Of a stretch of DNA of 43,288 nucleotides, positions 27,782-36,780 are shown one piece after another. The stretch is from assembly GCA_002457055.1 (NCBI GenBank), contig NTKT01000020.1, positions 1-43,288 of the forward strand, in the 5' to 3' direction. This DNA comes from Rhodobacteraceae bacterium MED-G08 (GTDB lineage: Bacteria > Pseudomonadota > Alphaproteobacteria > Rhodobacterales > Rhodobacteraceae). Numbering within the stretch: the first letter of the stretch is position 1; every line of letters starts with the position of its first letter. The notes under the pieces were generated by a model, which saw only the letters and a list, made by a program, of their open reading frames with translations, was not told the DNA's origin and searched no databases. The position numbers were made by a program, and so were the translations under genes.

Positions 27782-28612
27782 TTACTTAACTGCGCCAAAG
27801 GTTAGTCCACGCACAAGTTGCTTTTGGCTGAACCAACCCATTATTAGGATCGGAGCAATGGCCATAACGGAGGCAGCACTAAGTTTTGCATAGAACAAAC
27901 CCTCAGGGCTCGAATAACTCGCTATAAATGCCGTTAGAGGAGCAGCTTTAGCAGCCGTTAAGTTTAATGTCCAAAAAGCCTCATTCCAAGCCAAAATAAT
28001 ATTGAGCAGGACTGTTGAAGCTATACCTGGTAAAGCCATTGGAGCTAAAACAAAAAGTATTTCTTCTCGCAATCCAGCCCCGTCCATTCTGGAAGCTTCA
28101 AGAATTTCTTCAGGTATTTCTCGAAAATATGTATAGAGCATCCAAACAATAATTGGCAAATTCATAAGCATCAAAACCACAACTAATCCTATACGGCTAT
28201 CTAAAATCCCCAGCGCAATGAAAAGTATGTAAATCGGATATAGAACGCCTACGGCTGGAAGCATTTTTGTTGATAGCATCCATAAAAGAATACCTCTGGT
28301 TCTTTTGGAGGGAACAAAAGCCATTGACCATGATGCAGGCACAGCTATCAAGATTCCTAAAAAAGTCGATCCTAGAGCTATAAATACCGAGTTGTAAAAG
28401 TGTTTGAAATAATCTGAACGATCTTGAACCACAAAATAATTATCAAAAGTCCAGTTTGAAATAACTACGGCAATTGGACTTCTTATTGCATCACCCTCGG
28501 TCTTGAATGATAAAATTATGATCCATAAAATTGGAAAGAATATAATCAAACCAAGTGTCCAAGCAATCAGAGAATTAATTATCTTACTTCGTTTTGAACT
28601 AGCACGGGCCAT
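27782..28612 (-). CDS. smoG: Polyol ABC transporter permease SmoG
   Basis: One of two inner-membrane permeases for mannitol/sorbitol uptake (MalG type). The 276-residue protein has six membrane helices; the first is [20 protein letters not shown]. The coupling motif [25 protein letters not shown] matches the EAA loop that docks on the ATPase. AAGGA lies upstream of the ATG. It is spaced 12 bases from smoF and 11 bases from smoK, so all are one transcript. Confidence 0.94.
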   Translation of the reverse strand: MARASSKRSKIINSLIAWTLGLIIFFPILWIIILSFKTEGDAIRSPIAVVISNWTFDNYFVVQDRSDYFKHFYNSVFIALGSTFLGILIAVPASWSMAFVPSKRTRGILLWMLSTKMLPAVGVLYPIYILFIALGILDSRIGLVVVLMLMNLPIIVWMLYTYFREIPEEILEASRMDGAGLREEILFVLAPMALPGIASTVLLNIILAWNEAFWTLNLTAAKAAPLTAFIASYSSPEGLFYAKLSAASVMAIAPILIMGWFSQKQLVRGLTFGAVK

Positions 28613-28624
28613 AATAATTAATCC

Positions 28625-29491
28625 TTAGTCACTCAAATTTTTTCCAACAATGCGCATAAGAAAAATGGCTATTATATTTGCGAGGATAATCGCATATACG
28701 CCTCCAGCGGAGCCCAAACCAACGTTTTGACTTTCTAGTACTCTTTGGAAAATTAAATAGGTCAAAGTTTTTGTTCCAAAAGCACCAGCGGTTGTAACAA
28801 ATATCTCAGCAAAAATTGCGAGTAAGAATATAGTTTGGATCAAAATAACTATAGTAATTGCACGTGCCAAATGTGGAATAATTATAAACCAAAACCTTCC
28901 TAATAAACGAGCACCGTCCATTTCTGCTGCTTCAATCTGTTCACTATCTAGCGATTGTATCGCTGTTAAAAGGATTAGAGTGGCAAAAGGTAACCACTGC
29001 CAACTTAAGATGATCGTTAATGATAAAATAGATTCTTGGCTTAACCATTGGATTGGTTCTGATCCAAAAGCCCTGGATAAGTGCGCAAAAAAACCATTTA
29101 CTGGATCCATGAACATGTTCTTCCAAACCAACCCAGAAACAGTAGGCATTACAAAAAATGGGGCAATAAACATAATTCTTACAATACCTTGGCCCCAAAA
29201 AGGCTGATTGAGCAGTAACGAAAAAAGAATTCCCAAGGTCACTGTAATAAACAAAACACCACCAACTATAAGAAGTGTTGTACCAATCGCAGGCCAAAAA
29301 GAACTTGAAGAAACGAAACGGGTATAATTATCAAACCCCACCCAACCTAAATCTCCCCCTCTCAAAGGAAGGTATTTTTTAAAAGAGAAATATAAAGTCA
29401 TTGAAAGTGGGACCAACATCCAAGCCATTAGCAATACGACGGCTGGAGCCAACATCACTTTTGCAGCTGATCTAGATTGCTGTGTAGACAT
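28625..29491 (-). CDS. smoF: Polyol ABC transporter permease SmoF
   Basis: Second permease (MalF type) with six predicted helices, the first in VMLAPAVVLLMAWMLVPLSM. The EAA coupling loop is EAAEMDGARLLGRFWFIIIPHLA. The start at 29491 is chosen because GAAGG stands seven bases before it; an ATG two codons earlier (29497) is too close to that site. It is separated from smoE by about 100 bases that hold a strong hairpin, so it is probably made at a lower level than the binding protein. Confidence 0.94.
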   Translation of the reverse strand: MSTQQSRSAAKVMLAPAVVLLMAWMLVPLSMTLYFSFKKYLPLRGGDLGWVGFDNYTRFVSSSSFWPAIGTTLLIVGGVLFITVTLGILFSLLLNQPFWGQGIVRIMFIAPFFVMPTVSGLVWKNMFMDPVNGFFAHLSRAFGSEPIQWLSQESILSLTIILSWQWLPFATLILLTAIQSLDSEQIEAAEMDGARLLGRFWFIIIPHLARAITIVILIQTIFLLAIFAEIFVTTAGAFGTKTLTYLIFQRVLESQNVGLGSAGGVYAIILANIIAIFLMRIVGKNLSD

Positions 29492-29555
29492 TGCCATCCC
29501 TTCTTAACTGATGTCGCAGATGTCTTAATTATTAGATAGAAAATTGCACTAGCCA

Positions 29556-29579
29556 AGGGGCGAAAATACTTTCGCCCCT
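29556..29579 (-). terminator. Intercistronic hairpin between smoE and smoF
   Basis: A perfect ten-base stem AGGGGCGAAA/TTTCGCCCCT with a four-base loop lies 20 bases after the smoE stop. The sequence after it on the minus strand (TGGCTAGTGCAATTTTC) is not a pure T run. It more likely protects the smoE message or partly ends transcription, a common device for making excess binding protein. Confidence 0.75.
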
Positions 29580-29597
29580 CGACAATTGGGAGTACGC

Positions 29598-30902
29598 CTA
29601 GCGGTAACCAGCGGCTTCCATTGCATCGTTAGTAATTGCTTGAGCTTTTGCCAGAGCATCTGCTATCGATTGCTGTCCAGCATAGACCGCGGAGAACTCT
29701 TGACTTACCTCCGTAGCTATTCCTGCAAATTCTGGAATTGCTGCAAACTGAATGCCGACATATGGAGAAGGATCAACTGTAGAGTTATTTGGATCAGCTG
29801 AAAGAATCGAGTCCAAGGTCATTTTTGCAAATGGTACGGATGTATAATTTGGATTCTCATACAAAGAAGTTCTTGCACCAGGTGGAACATTTGCCCAGCC
29901 TTCATTTGCCGCAACCAACTCTATATAGGAGTTAGAAGTCGCCCACTCGATAAACTGCTTTGCTGCAGCTTCTTTCTGCGTACCTGCCGGCACGGCAAGA
30001 GCCCATGCCCATAGCCAGTTTGACCTGACCCCCATTCCATTATCGGGTGCCAGCGCAAAACTTACTTTGTCAGCTACGGTAGAATCTTTAGGATTAGTTA
30101 CAAAAGATGCCGCAACTGTTGCATCAATCCACATTCCACATTTACCCTGCTGAAATAGTGATAAATTTTCGTTAAAACCATTTGTTGCATACCCTGCAGG
30201 GCCAGAGTCAGTCATCATATTAACAAAGAAATTAAGAGTATCTGACCACTCACGAGTATCGAATTGTGCATTCCAATCTTCATCAAACCAACGAGCGCCA
30301 AATGAATTCGACATAGCCGTTATGAAAGCACCGCCTTCACCCCAGCCTGCTTTACCACGAAGGCAAATACCATTTATTCCCTTGTCACGGTCAGTCATGT
30401 GACGTGCTGCCTTGGCAATGAATGACCAACTAGGCGCCGCAGGCATTTCCAACCCAGCCGCCTTCATTAAATCAGTCCGATACATAATCATAGAGCTTTC
30501 GCCGTAAAATGGTGCAGCATAGAGAGTACCATCATGACTTAAACCACCGGACATAGCAGGTAATATATCACCGACATTATATTCAGCACTCAGATCATCG
30601 AGTGGTACTAACCAACCATTAGATCCCCAAATTGGCGTTTCATACATGCCGATAGTCATTATATCGAATGCACCACCCTTTGTTGTAATATCCGTTGTCA
30701 CGCGCTGCCTTAGAACGTTTTCTTCTAAAGTAACCCATTCAACCGTGTGACCAGTTTTTGCAGTAAAATCATCCGTTAAACCTTGCATTCGGATCATATC
30801 ACCGTTGTTAACCGTAGCTATAACCAGATTATCAGCTGCTGCTGCGCTAACGGTCAAAACCGAAATAGCAGTGGCTGCTTTAAGTATGTTTTTCAAAGAC
30901 AT
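29598..30902 (-). CDS. smoE: Periplasmic polyol-binding protein SmoE
   Basis: Solute-binding protein (extracellular binding protein family 1) for sorbitol/mannitol. The 434-residue precursor has a signal peptide MSLKNILKAATAISVLTVSAAA-AD, then the two-lobed body with VEWVTLEENVLRQRV and FDIMTIGMYETPIWGSNGWL typical of SmoE proteins. The ATG at 30902 has GGAGGA seven bases before it, which rules out the in-frame TTG at 30917. As first gene of the operon it lies behind the LacI-type operator at 30973-30986. Confidence 0.94.
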   Translation of the reverse strand: MSLKNILKAATAISVLTVSAAAADNLVIATVNNGDMIRMQGLTDDFTAKTGHTVEWVTLEENVLRQRVTTDITTKGGAFDIMTIGMYETPIWGSNGWLVPLDDLSAEYNVGDILPAMSGGLSHDGTLYAAPFYGESSMIMYRTDLMKAAGLEMPAAPSWSFIAKAARHMTDRDKGINGICLRGKAGWGEGGAFITAMSNSFGARWFDEDWNAQFDTREWSDTLNFFVNMMTDSGPAGYATNGFNENLSLFQQGKCGMWIDATVAASFVTNPKDSTVADKVSFALAPDNGMGVRSNWLWAWALAVPAGTQKEAAAKQFIEWATSNSYIELVAANEGWANVPPGARTSLYENPNYTSVPFAKMTLDSILSADPNNSTVDPSPYVGIQFAAIPEFAGIATEVSQEFSAVYAGQQSIADALAKAQAITNDAMEAAGYR

Positions 30903-30972
30903 ACGACTTCCTCCCAAAATTAAATCATAATTTCAGCCTACTCACCAACTGCATCAGGCGTCAATATTTTTC

Positions 30973-30986
30973 TTTACGCGCGTAAA
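30973..30986. promoter_or_regulatory. LacI-family operator, perfect palindrome TTTACGCGCGTAAA
   Basis: This 14-base perfect palindrome with a central CG lies 71 bases upstream of smoE, in the 100-base gap before the end of the LacI-family gene. Its form matches the general LacI-family operator type, and an imperfect copy precedes the regulator gene itself. Binding by the adjacent regulator is inferred. Confidence 0.75.
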
Positions 30987-31018
30987 TTTATTATTTTATA
31001 TTGTTTATTTTCAGTTAG

Positions 31019-32050
31019 TTAAGCAGATGCCCTCATTATGAGCTCACCATCAAAGAGAGTTGTTTTTCTTTCTTGGCTACGCTCTCCTGATTCGATTAGG
31101 TCCATAATTGTATCAACGCTCTTCTGCGCAATTGCTGCAAAGTTATGCGAGATAGTGGTCAATCGGGGACACGTAAAATGTGAAACTGGATGATTATCAT
31201 GAGCAGCCACGCGCAAGTCACAATCAGAACCTAACCCAACCTTTAAACCCAACTCATAAGCTGCTGTTAGAAATCCGATAGCAAGCCGATCATTACTACA
31301 GAACACCGTAGAACGAGATAACTCTTTTCCTTTGATAGCCTTGACCGCACCACGGTAACCAATTTCTTCTAGCTGCCAGCCATCTCCATCAATTTGAATT
31401 ATTTGTTGGTCTAGTTCTTTTTTGCTCATGGACTCGAGGTAGGCTTTTCTTCTCTTTCCAGCATTAGGGTTAGGTGGATCTCGCATTTCGAAAAAGACAG
31501 GAGGTTCTCCTGTCCTCGTTAAATATTCAATCATAACTGATGTTGCTTGAAAGTTATCGTGCCCCACAAAAGCTTCCCCTACCCCATCTATATTAGAGTC
31601 AAATAGAACTGTTGGCACATCTAAACAAAATTTTTCAATGGCCGATATATCAGAGCTTCGTCCCAATGGCGCGAGCAGAACACCCGCAGGTTTAATTGCA
31701 CGAAGGGAATCTAAGTTCTCAATTTCAAGACGCGTATCACCGTGCGAACTCAATAATATTGGCCGATAACCAGCAGCAATTATCAAAGTTTCTATACGTC
31801 TTGCAATTTCAGCAAAAAATGGATCTGCCAAATATGGAACTACAATACCCAAATTTTTAGTTAATTTTCTATTTTGGTTAATTGCAAATATATTTGGACG
31901 ATAATCACACCTTTCTAACGCTCGCTCAAGTTTTTCTCTTGTTACCCGTCGAACACTGTCTGGATCATGAAAAAACCTTGAAACAGTTGGTCTTGAAACC
32001 CCACTGAAAGCAGCAAACTCCTCCATATTACGTATTTTTGTACTATCCAT
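31019..32050 (-). CDS. LacI-family transcriptional regulator of the polyol operon
   Basis: DNA-binding repressor-type protein of 343 residues. The N-terminal helix-turn-helix MEEFAAFSGVSRPTVSRFFH followed by the hinge helix region (REKLERALERCDYRPN) is typical of LacI. The effector domain begins NLGIVVPYLADPFFAEIARRI. The ATG at 32050 gives the normal short lead to the HTH; a TTG at 32077 would add nine residues. Its gene is in the same orientation as smoE and directly upstream. The effector is probably a polyol or a fructose derivative, which cannot be read from sequence. Confidence 0.92.
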   Translation of the reverse strand: MDSTKIRNMEEFAAFSGVSRPTVSRFFHDPDSVRRVTREKLERALERCDYRPNIFAINQNRKLTKNLGIVVPYLADPFFAEIARRIETLIIAAGYRPILLSSHGDTRLEIENLDSLRAIKPAGVLLAPLGRSSDISAIEKFCLDVPTVLFDSNIDGVGEAFVGHDNFQATSVMIEYLTRTGEPPVFFEMRDPPNPNAGKRRKAYLESMSKKELDQQIIQIDGDGWQLEEIGYRGAVKAIKGKELSRSTVFCSNDRLAIGFLTAAYELGLKVGLGSDCDLRVAAHDNHPVSHFTCPRLTTISHNFAAIAQKSVDTIMDLIESGERSQERKTTLFDGELIMRASA

Positions 32051-32090
32051 AAAAGTATTTTCAAAATTCTTTCCCAAAACTTACATAATC

Positions 32091-32104
32091 TTTCCGCGCG
32101 ATAA
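32091..32104. promoter_or_regulatory. Imperfect second LacI-type operator
   Basis: TTTC-CGCGCG-ATAA shares the six-base core CGCGCG and most flanking bases of the perfect operator at 30973-30986. It lies 40 bases upstream of the regulator ATG, where it could mediate autoregulation. Confidence 0.5.
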
Positions 32105-32228
32105 AAATCAATATGAAAAAAGAAAGTTCATTTTGAATAACACAAATCAGGTAAAATATTCGAGTATGCCCATTCAACCTAGAAAATTTAAAAAGTACCT
32201 ATGAACACGAAATCTATCTAAAATACTT

Positions 32229-33380
32229 TTAGAAATAATACCCAAGGGTTAAACTTAGCTCACTGTCATCCACGAGTGAGTAGAATGGTAAATTTTGTCT
32301 GTCAGACTGATAAAGTAAATAATTTATATCTAAAGTCATCCCATTACGGAGCCGCCTAGAAACCTCCAAACCAAATAGAGACTGGCTAAAAGCATCATCA
32401 ACCGTATATAAAACAAGAAAATTAGTGTCGAACTCATCGTTAGCTGTTAATCTAACTCCAGAGACAATCATCCGGTCTATTAGCGCTTGAGCCCTGTCAT
32501 CATATTGGTATTCGAAAAGTACGCCCATATCCCATTGAGTTTCGAAAACCGAATAAACAGTTTTTTCTGTTCCCAAAACTACTGCATCGAAATCTTTTCC
32601 ACTTTGAGTTCCCATTAAACCCTCGAATTTATACAGGATCGATTCTCCAGTATACTGCAACTCTAAACCGACTGAACGCATTCGCTCATAATATGGGGCA
32701 ATAGTTGGCGGGTCTAATTCTTGAACTATAAATAATGGCTCTCGTGCAGTTCCGTCAAATATACTTAGTGCATAGTCAATATCACCAATCGAGTTTGCAT
32801 ACCTTAATGCTTGATCTCTTGCTTTAGACCCTTTTACGTGTGCAAACTGTGACGGCGAAACTGACATTCCAAATCCTGGATGGGCATTTGCATCGTTAAA
32901 AGTTCTTTCACGGAACCGAGGAATATACCAATATTGCAACTCTCCAGAACCTAAGTAAGTCTCAATCGAAATAGAGGGTGCACCCAATTTATTGTCAGCA
33001 GAAATACCTGCAGCCAAGTCTTGCTGGTTTATCAAGTCAACAACATTTCTACTTTCGGCAACTCCCCAGAACGTATGCCTATAGCCGAGATAAACATCTA
33101 TATCGCCGAACGTCTTCGAAAGAAAAAGTTGACGCGGCTCAATGATATCCTTGCCATTATCGTTGAGACTTTTTCTTATAATAATTTCATATTCAAGCTG
33201 AAAGTCATCTAACTCTTCATAGCCTATGACTTTGGCTTCAGCAGTAATATTTGTATCGAAACTAGCACCTAAAGACTTGGGAAAATAAGATCCCGTAATT
33301 TCTAGTGAACCGCTTGTCTCTGCTTTAACTTGTATGGCCAGCAGGAGCCAAACACATGATATTCTTGCAAAATAGCCCAT
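32229..33380 (-). CDS. Outer-membrane beta-barrel protein, third gene of an RND/LolA-like module
   Basis: A 383-residue protein with a signal peptide (MGYFARISCVWLLLAIQVKA-ET) and alternating polar/hydrophobic beta-strands throughout, ending LTLGYYF with the terminal Phe used for barrel assembly. It has no TonB box or plug. The segment FLSKTFGDIDVYLGYRHTFW and the overall make-up recall the DUF1302-like barrels that accompany RND/LolA-like genes, but I cannot confirm the family. Its start (ATG 33380, or GTG 33383) overlaps the LolA-like stop, so the two are made together. Likely an exit or acceptor in the outer membrane for what the permease and carrier move. Confidence 0.78.
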   Translation of the reverse strand: MGYFARISCVWLLLAIQVKAETSGSLEITGSYFPKSLGASFDTNITAEAKVIGYEELDDFQLEYEIIIRKSLNDNGKDIIEPRQLFLSKTFGDIDVYLGYRHTFWGVAESRNVVDLINQQDLAAGISADNKLGAPSISIETYLGSGELQYWYIPRFRERTFNDANAHPGFGMSVSPSQFAHVKGSKARDQALRYANSIGDIDYALSIFDGTAREPLFIVQELDPPTIAPYYERMRSVGLELQYTGESILYKFEGLMGTQSGKDFDAVVLGTEKTVYSVFETQWDMGVLFEYQYDDRAQALIDRMIVSGVRLTANDEFDTNFLVLYTVDDAFSQSLFGLEVSRRLRNGMTLDINYLLYQSDRQNLPFYSLVDDSELSLTLGYYF

Positions 33381-34162
33381 CACCGAACTTTTTTAAGCGA
33401 TTTCTTATTGAAGTCTTTTGCAGACAATCCAGTTTGGAACTTCCAGTCGTCGAATTCCAATATAGTCTTTTTTCCCGTTTGATGGTTTTCCATCTCAAAT
33501 ACATCCGCTCGCCAAAATTTACCAATATATTTAGAATAGTTTTTATAGACTAGCGTCTTAAGCAAACTTTCCTTTCGATCATAAAACTCGATTTTGTGAG
33601 ATCTATATTCATTCGTATCAATCCAAACAATTTGCTTCGAGTAGCCACTCTTGCGATCGATTGGATCATACTCCAAAACAAAGCAATCCAATCCTTGGTA
33701 ATCCTCATTTCGCAAGTATTTGTACGTGTACTTTTCGAGTTCCTGGCTTGAAATATCTTCGTAGGCAAACTCGCTGCCCATAAATGGTCCTGCTTGGTTC
33801 GATGAAGCAATTCGTTTTACTCGCTTAAGAGCTGGCAAATATAACCACTGGTCATCCGATCCTGATTTCTTAGTATGCGAAAGGAAAGCTGTGCCCTTAA
33901 CGTCGGCGGGAGTATCAAAAATTACGAGCGACAAATCGCCCTCATCTGTACCTTCGAGAGTTCTATTTCTGATTTTCCTTGATGTAGAGTTTCCATATTG
34001 ATCAAACAAGGTCATCGTCATTGTAGACGTGGTATCGCCAAACCCCCGATCCCTAACATCTACCTCTGTCGCTATTTCAAGTCCCTTACCTTCAGAAGCA
34101 TAAACGCTCCCAATAAACAGATAGGATAATAAAACTATAAGAATAATTCTAAAAGATTTCAT
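33380..34162 (-). CDS. LolA-like periplasmic carrier (outer membrane lipoprotein-sorting protein family)
   Basis: A 260-residue periplasmic protein: signal peptide MKSFRIILIVLLSYLFIGSVYA, then a LolA/LppX-type half-barrel fold with the family motif WLYLPALKRVKRIASSNQAG followed by FMGSEFAYEDIS. These proteins bind lipid-like molecules in a hydrophobic cavity. The start at 34162 has AAGGA eight bases upstream and is preferred to in-frame codons up to 34210 that overlap the permease. It is not the housekeeping LolA: no lolB, ftsK or xth neighbour, and it lies 19 bases after an MMPL permease gene. Confidence 0.88.
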   Translation of the reverse strand: MKSFRIILIVLLSYLFIGSVYASEGKGLEIATEVDVRDRGFGDTTSTMTMTLFDQYGNSTSRKIRNRTLEGTDEGDLSLVIFDTPADVKGTAFLSHTKKSGSDDQWLYLPALKRVKRIASSNQAGPFMGSEFAYEDISSQELEKYTYKYLRNEDYQGLDCFVLEYDPIDRKSGYSKQIVWIDTNEYRSHKIEFYDRKESLLKTLVYKNYSKYIGKFWRADVFEMENHQTGKKTILEFDDWKFQTGLSAKDFNKKSLKKVR

Positions 34163-34181
34163 GATTTTTCCTTTTATCAAA

Positions 34182-36503
34182 TTAAGCGGTAACGACATTA
34201 TCTGAAGCATTACTTTTGTTAATTTTTCTATCTAACAGGATGAGTAATGCGGGTAAAATAGTTAAGTCTGCGACAAGCGCCATAAACAGCGCTATGGCTG
34301 TTAAGCTAGCCATTGCACTGTTCAGCCCAAAACTTGACTGTGCCAAAATAGCAAAACCAGCAACTAAAATAATCGTGGTAACTAGCAGTGCGGTACCGAC
34401 CCCACTAAATGCAGACACCACGGCCTTTTCTGCAGACAAATTATCATTTTTTCTTGCCAGCTGATATTTTGTTAAAAAATGTACACTATCATCCACTATC
34501 ACTCCAAGTGCCATACCAGTTACTACCGCTACGGCCATATTTACCTGACCAACAAAGAGACCCCATACTCCGAAAGCTAGTGCAGCAGGAAGTACGTTTG
34601 GAACCAAGCTAAGTAGTCCCAGCCTTACATCTTTCAAAGCAATAAGAATAATGCCTGAAATAATCAAAACAGCATATAAAGTTCCCCACAACATGCCTTG
34701 AATATTTCTCTCAGCTATGTACGAAAACATTACAGTCGGGCCTGCGGCGACAGTATCCATTCCCAACTCATTCTCTAGAAAAGTTTCTGCTTCCGAGATC
34801 CAAGCTTTGATTTGATTTGTAGTCAAATCGTCAATTGTTACAATTACTTGTGTCGATGACTTATCAATATCAATTTGATTATTGAGATCCAAACCAAATG
34901 GAAGTGACAATTCATATAGAAGAAGATACTGCGCAGACAGTTCACGGTTTTCTGGTATTCTATAAAACTCTACGTCTCCTCCATTTAGATCTCTATTCAA
35001 GCGCTTGAAAACATCAGTTATACTCTGAACATTTGTTACAACTTCATGATTTCGAGCCCAATTAGCAAATCTTTCAAGTTTATTCAGAAACACGGGATCG
35101 CTTATACCATTTGGCTTTTTTGACTGCATATCAAATTGTATTTGATTGAGACCGGTTAAGTTTTGGCTAATCCAATCAGTATCTGCTCTAAAGGTTATAT
35201 CTTCATCAAAATATTTGAGAAAGTCGTCATTGATTTCGTTCCTTGTAATTGCTGCTGTTACAAGCACCGAGATAAAAATTGATACAAGTAGAACTGCCTT
35301 ATATTTTGAAGAAATAAACTCACCCATCTTTCCCATATAATTGTTTAGAAAGCCAAGCGTTTCTCTAGGTTTTACAGTCACAAAACTCATTAAAATAGGA
35401 AGCAACATAACGGAAAAAAGCCAAGCTGCCATTACGCCCGCGGCTGTGATATTTCCTAAATCGTGAAACGGCGGCGAGTCAGAAAAGTTTAAGGATAAAA
35501 AACCAACAGCCGTTGTGATTGATGTTAAAAAAATAGGCTTACCGTTAACACTCAAACTGTAAATAATTGAGTCACGTTGACTATGCCCAGCTTTCATTCG
35601 CTGGAACATTGTGACAAGAAAATGAATAGAGTCTGCGACGGCTAATGTCGTAATCACCGTTGGAGCACTCGCTGACGGTGGCGTTAATCCAACGCCAATC
35701 CACCCACCAAACCCCATCGCAAATGTAATACTTGGAACGATAATAAGCACGACCATTGCCGTTGCGTAAATTGATCTTATCATCAAGTAGGTAACCACAA
35801 GAATGACCAAATACATGGCAGGCATTAACGTCATCATATCATTTTGAGATGCCTCCAGAAAGGCGTTGTTGAAAACTGCAATACCCCCGAGCCTTAACTT
35901 TACATCATGATTTCGTTCGATTGTCTCCTTGAGCAATCTAGATGCTTCTACAACCTCAACAACCTCCATAGGATCTTTTCCTGGCAGTTGAACGGTAGCC
36001 GTCACAGCAGTAGATCTATGTTTGGGATCATGAATTCTGCCAATGATAGAAGGTTCCGTTGAAATTATCTTGCGTATTGCCTCTAGTTTTTGTTCGTCCA
36101 ACTCTTCTGCGAATTCATAGAGATCTTCCACAAGCAGATCGTCTTTATCTACCTCTGTGTGCTGATAATTAGATATACTGTCGACACGCAAGGAATACGG
36201 GATCTGCCATGCTAATTCAGTTAACTCTTCAATAGCAGATAGTATTTGAACGGAACTGGCATTACTGCCTGGTTTTGGCTCAACAGCAAATTGAACATTG
36301 TCAATTTTAGTATACGTTTTCTGGAGCCTCTCAAAAGCGTCAAGTTGTGGATTAGTCTTACCAAAAAATGCTCGATAATCATTATCAAAATAAAGATTCT
36401 TAGCGCCAAAAGACATTCCAACGGTAAGTAGTAGTAGAAAAATGATTGCTACTAGACGATTATTCAGCAGCGTTTCTCCATAAGAAGAATTTGTTAAAGT
36501 CAT
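34182..36503 (-). CDS. MMPL/RND-family lipid-type exporter permease
   Basis: A 773-residue inner-membrane protein with the RND plan in duplicate: a helix at about 15-33, a periplasmic loop, five clustered helices, and the same again in the second half. Signature segments are PTVITTLAVADSIHFLVTMFQRM and, in the repeat, VTGMALGVIVDDSVHFLTKYQ, each with the intramembrane Asp expected for proton coupling. It is shorter than AcrB-type pumps and matches the MMPL/HpnN-like group that moves lipids or hydrophobic compounds. GGAG precedes the ATG. No membrane-fusion protein or TolC-like gene is adjacent; a LolA-like carrier and a barrel follow instead. Confidence 0.92.
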   Translation of the reverse strand: MTLTNSSYGETLLNNRLVAIIFLLLLTVGMSFGAKNLYFDNDYRAFFGKTNPQLDAFERLQKTYTKIDNVQFAVEPKPGSNASSVQILSAIEELTELAWQIPYSLRVDSISNYQHTEVDKDDLLVEDLYEFAEELDEQKLEAIRKIISTEPSIIGRIHDPKHRSTAVTATVQLPGKDPMEVVEVVEASRLLKETIERNHDVKLRLGGIAVFNNAFLEASQNDMMTLMPAMYLVILVVTYLMIRSIYATAMVVLIIVPSITFAMGFGGWIGVGLTPPSASAPTVITTLAVADSIHFLVTMFQRMKAGHSQRDSIIYSLSVNGKPIFLTSITTAVGFLSLNFSDSPPFHDLGNITAAGVMAAWLFSVMLLPILMSFVTVKPRETLGFLNNYMGKMGEFISSKYKAVLLVSIFISVLVTAAITRNEINDDFLKYFDEDITFRADTDWISQNLTGLNQIQFDMQSKKPNGISDPVFLNKLERFANWARNHEVVTNVQSITDVFKRLNRDLNGGDVEFYRIPENRELSAQYLLLYELSLPFGLDLNNQIDIDKSSTQVIVTIDDLTTNQIKAWISEAETFLENELGMDTVAAGPTVMFSYIAERNIQGMLWGTLYAVLIISGIILIALKDVRLGLLSLVPNVLPAALAFGVWGLFVGQVNMAVAVVTGMALGVIVDDSVHFLTKYQLARKNDNLSAEKAVVSAFSGVGTALLVTTIILVAGFAILAQSSFGLNSAMASLTAIALFMALVADLTILPALLILLDRKINKSNASDNVVTA

Positions 36504-36562
36504 ATTAGCTCCATTTCAGTTTACAAACTTGTTAGACAACAATAATCGCCAGTTCTCATGAC

Positions 36563-36581
36563 AGTGGTATGACAGACCACT
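36563..36581. promoter_or_regulatory. Inverted repeat in the RND leader
   Basis: AGTGGT and ACCACT are separated by seven bases, 60 bases upstream of the RND permease start and within the divergent gap. TGACAG occurs twice in the same stretch. It could be a repressor site or a small RNA hairpin; the T-rich run on the plus side gives it a terminator look, but no plus-strand gene ends there. Confidence 0.35.
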
Positions 36582-36713
36582 TCTTATTTTTCAAAGGCAC
36601 AAAATATCTATAAAAACCAACACAAAGTTTAAGTTTTCCACAATTTGTGATGATTTGCCCAAAAATGAATCAAACTTAAGTCGGAAGATAATTAGCTGAC
36701 CACTGGAGGAGTT

Positions 36714-36749
36714 ATGCAGCAATCTTGTTGTTTGCAAGACGAAAACTAG
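36714..36749 (+). CDS. Very short ORF (11 residues, Cys-Cys), possible leader peptide
   Basis: ATG CAG CAA TCT TGT TGT TTG CAA GAC GAA AAC TAG encodes MQQSCCLQDEN. It has the best ribosome site in the region (GGAGGAG at 36705-36711). It ends 32 bases before the membrane-protein frame that follows, and it is in a different frame from it. Short Cys-rich upstream ORFs act as cysteine-sensing leader peptides in some bacteria; whether this one is translated is unknown. Confidence 0.35.
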   Translation: MQQSCCLQDEN

Positions 36750-36780
36750 ATAACCTTGCGTAAAGACACAAAAGTATCTT

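Noticed and set aside
33380-34162. Housekeeping LolA of lipoprotein transport
   Set aside because: The sequence matches the LolA-like family linked to MMPL permeases, and the neighbours are not those of lolA.
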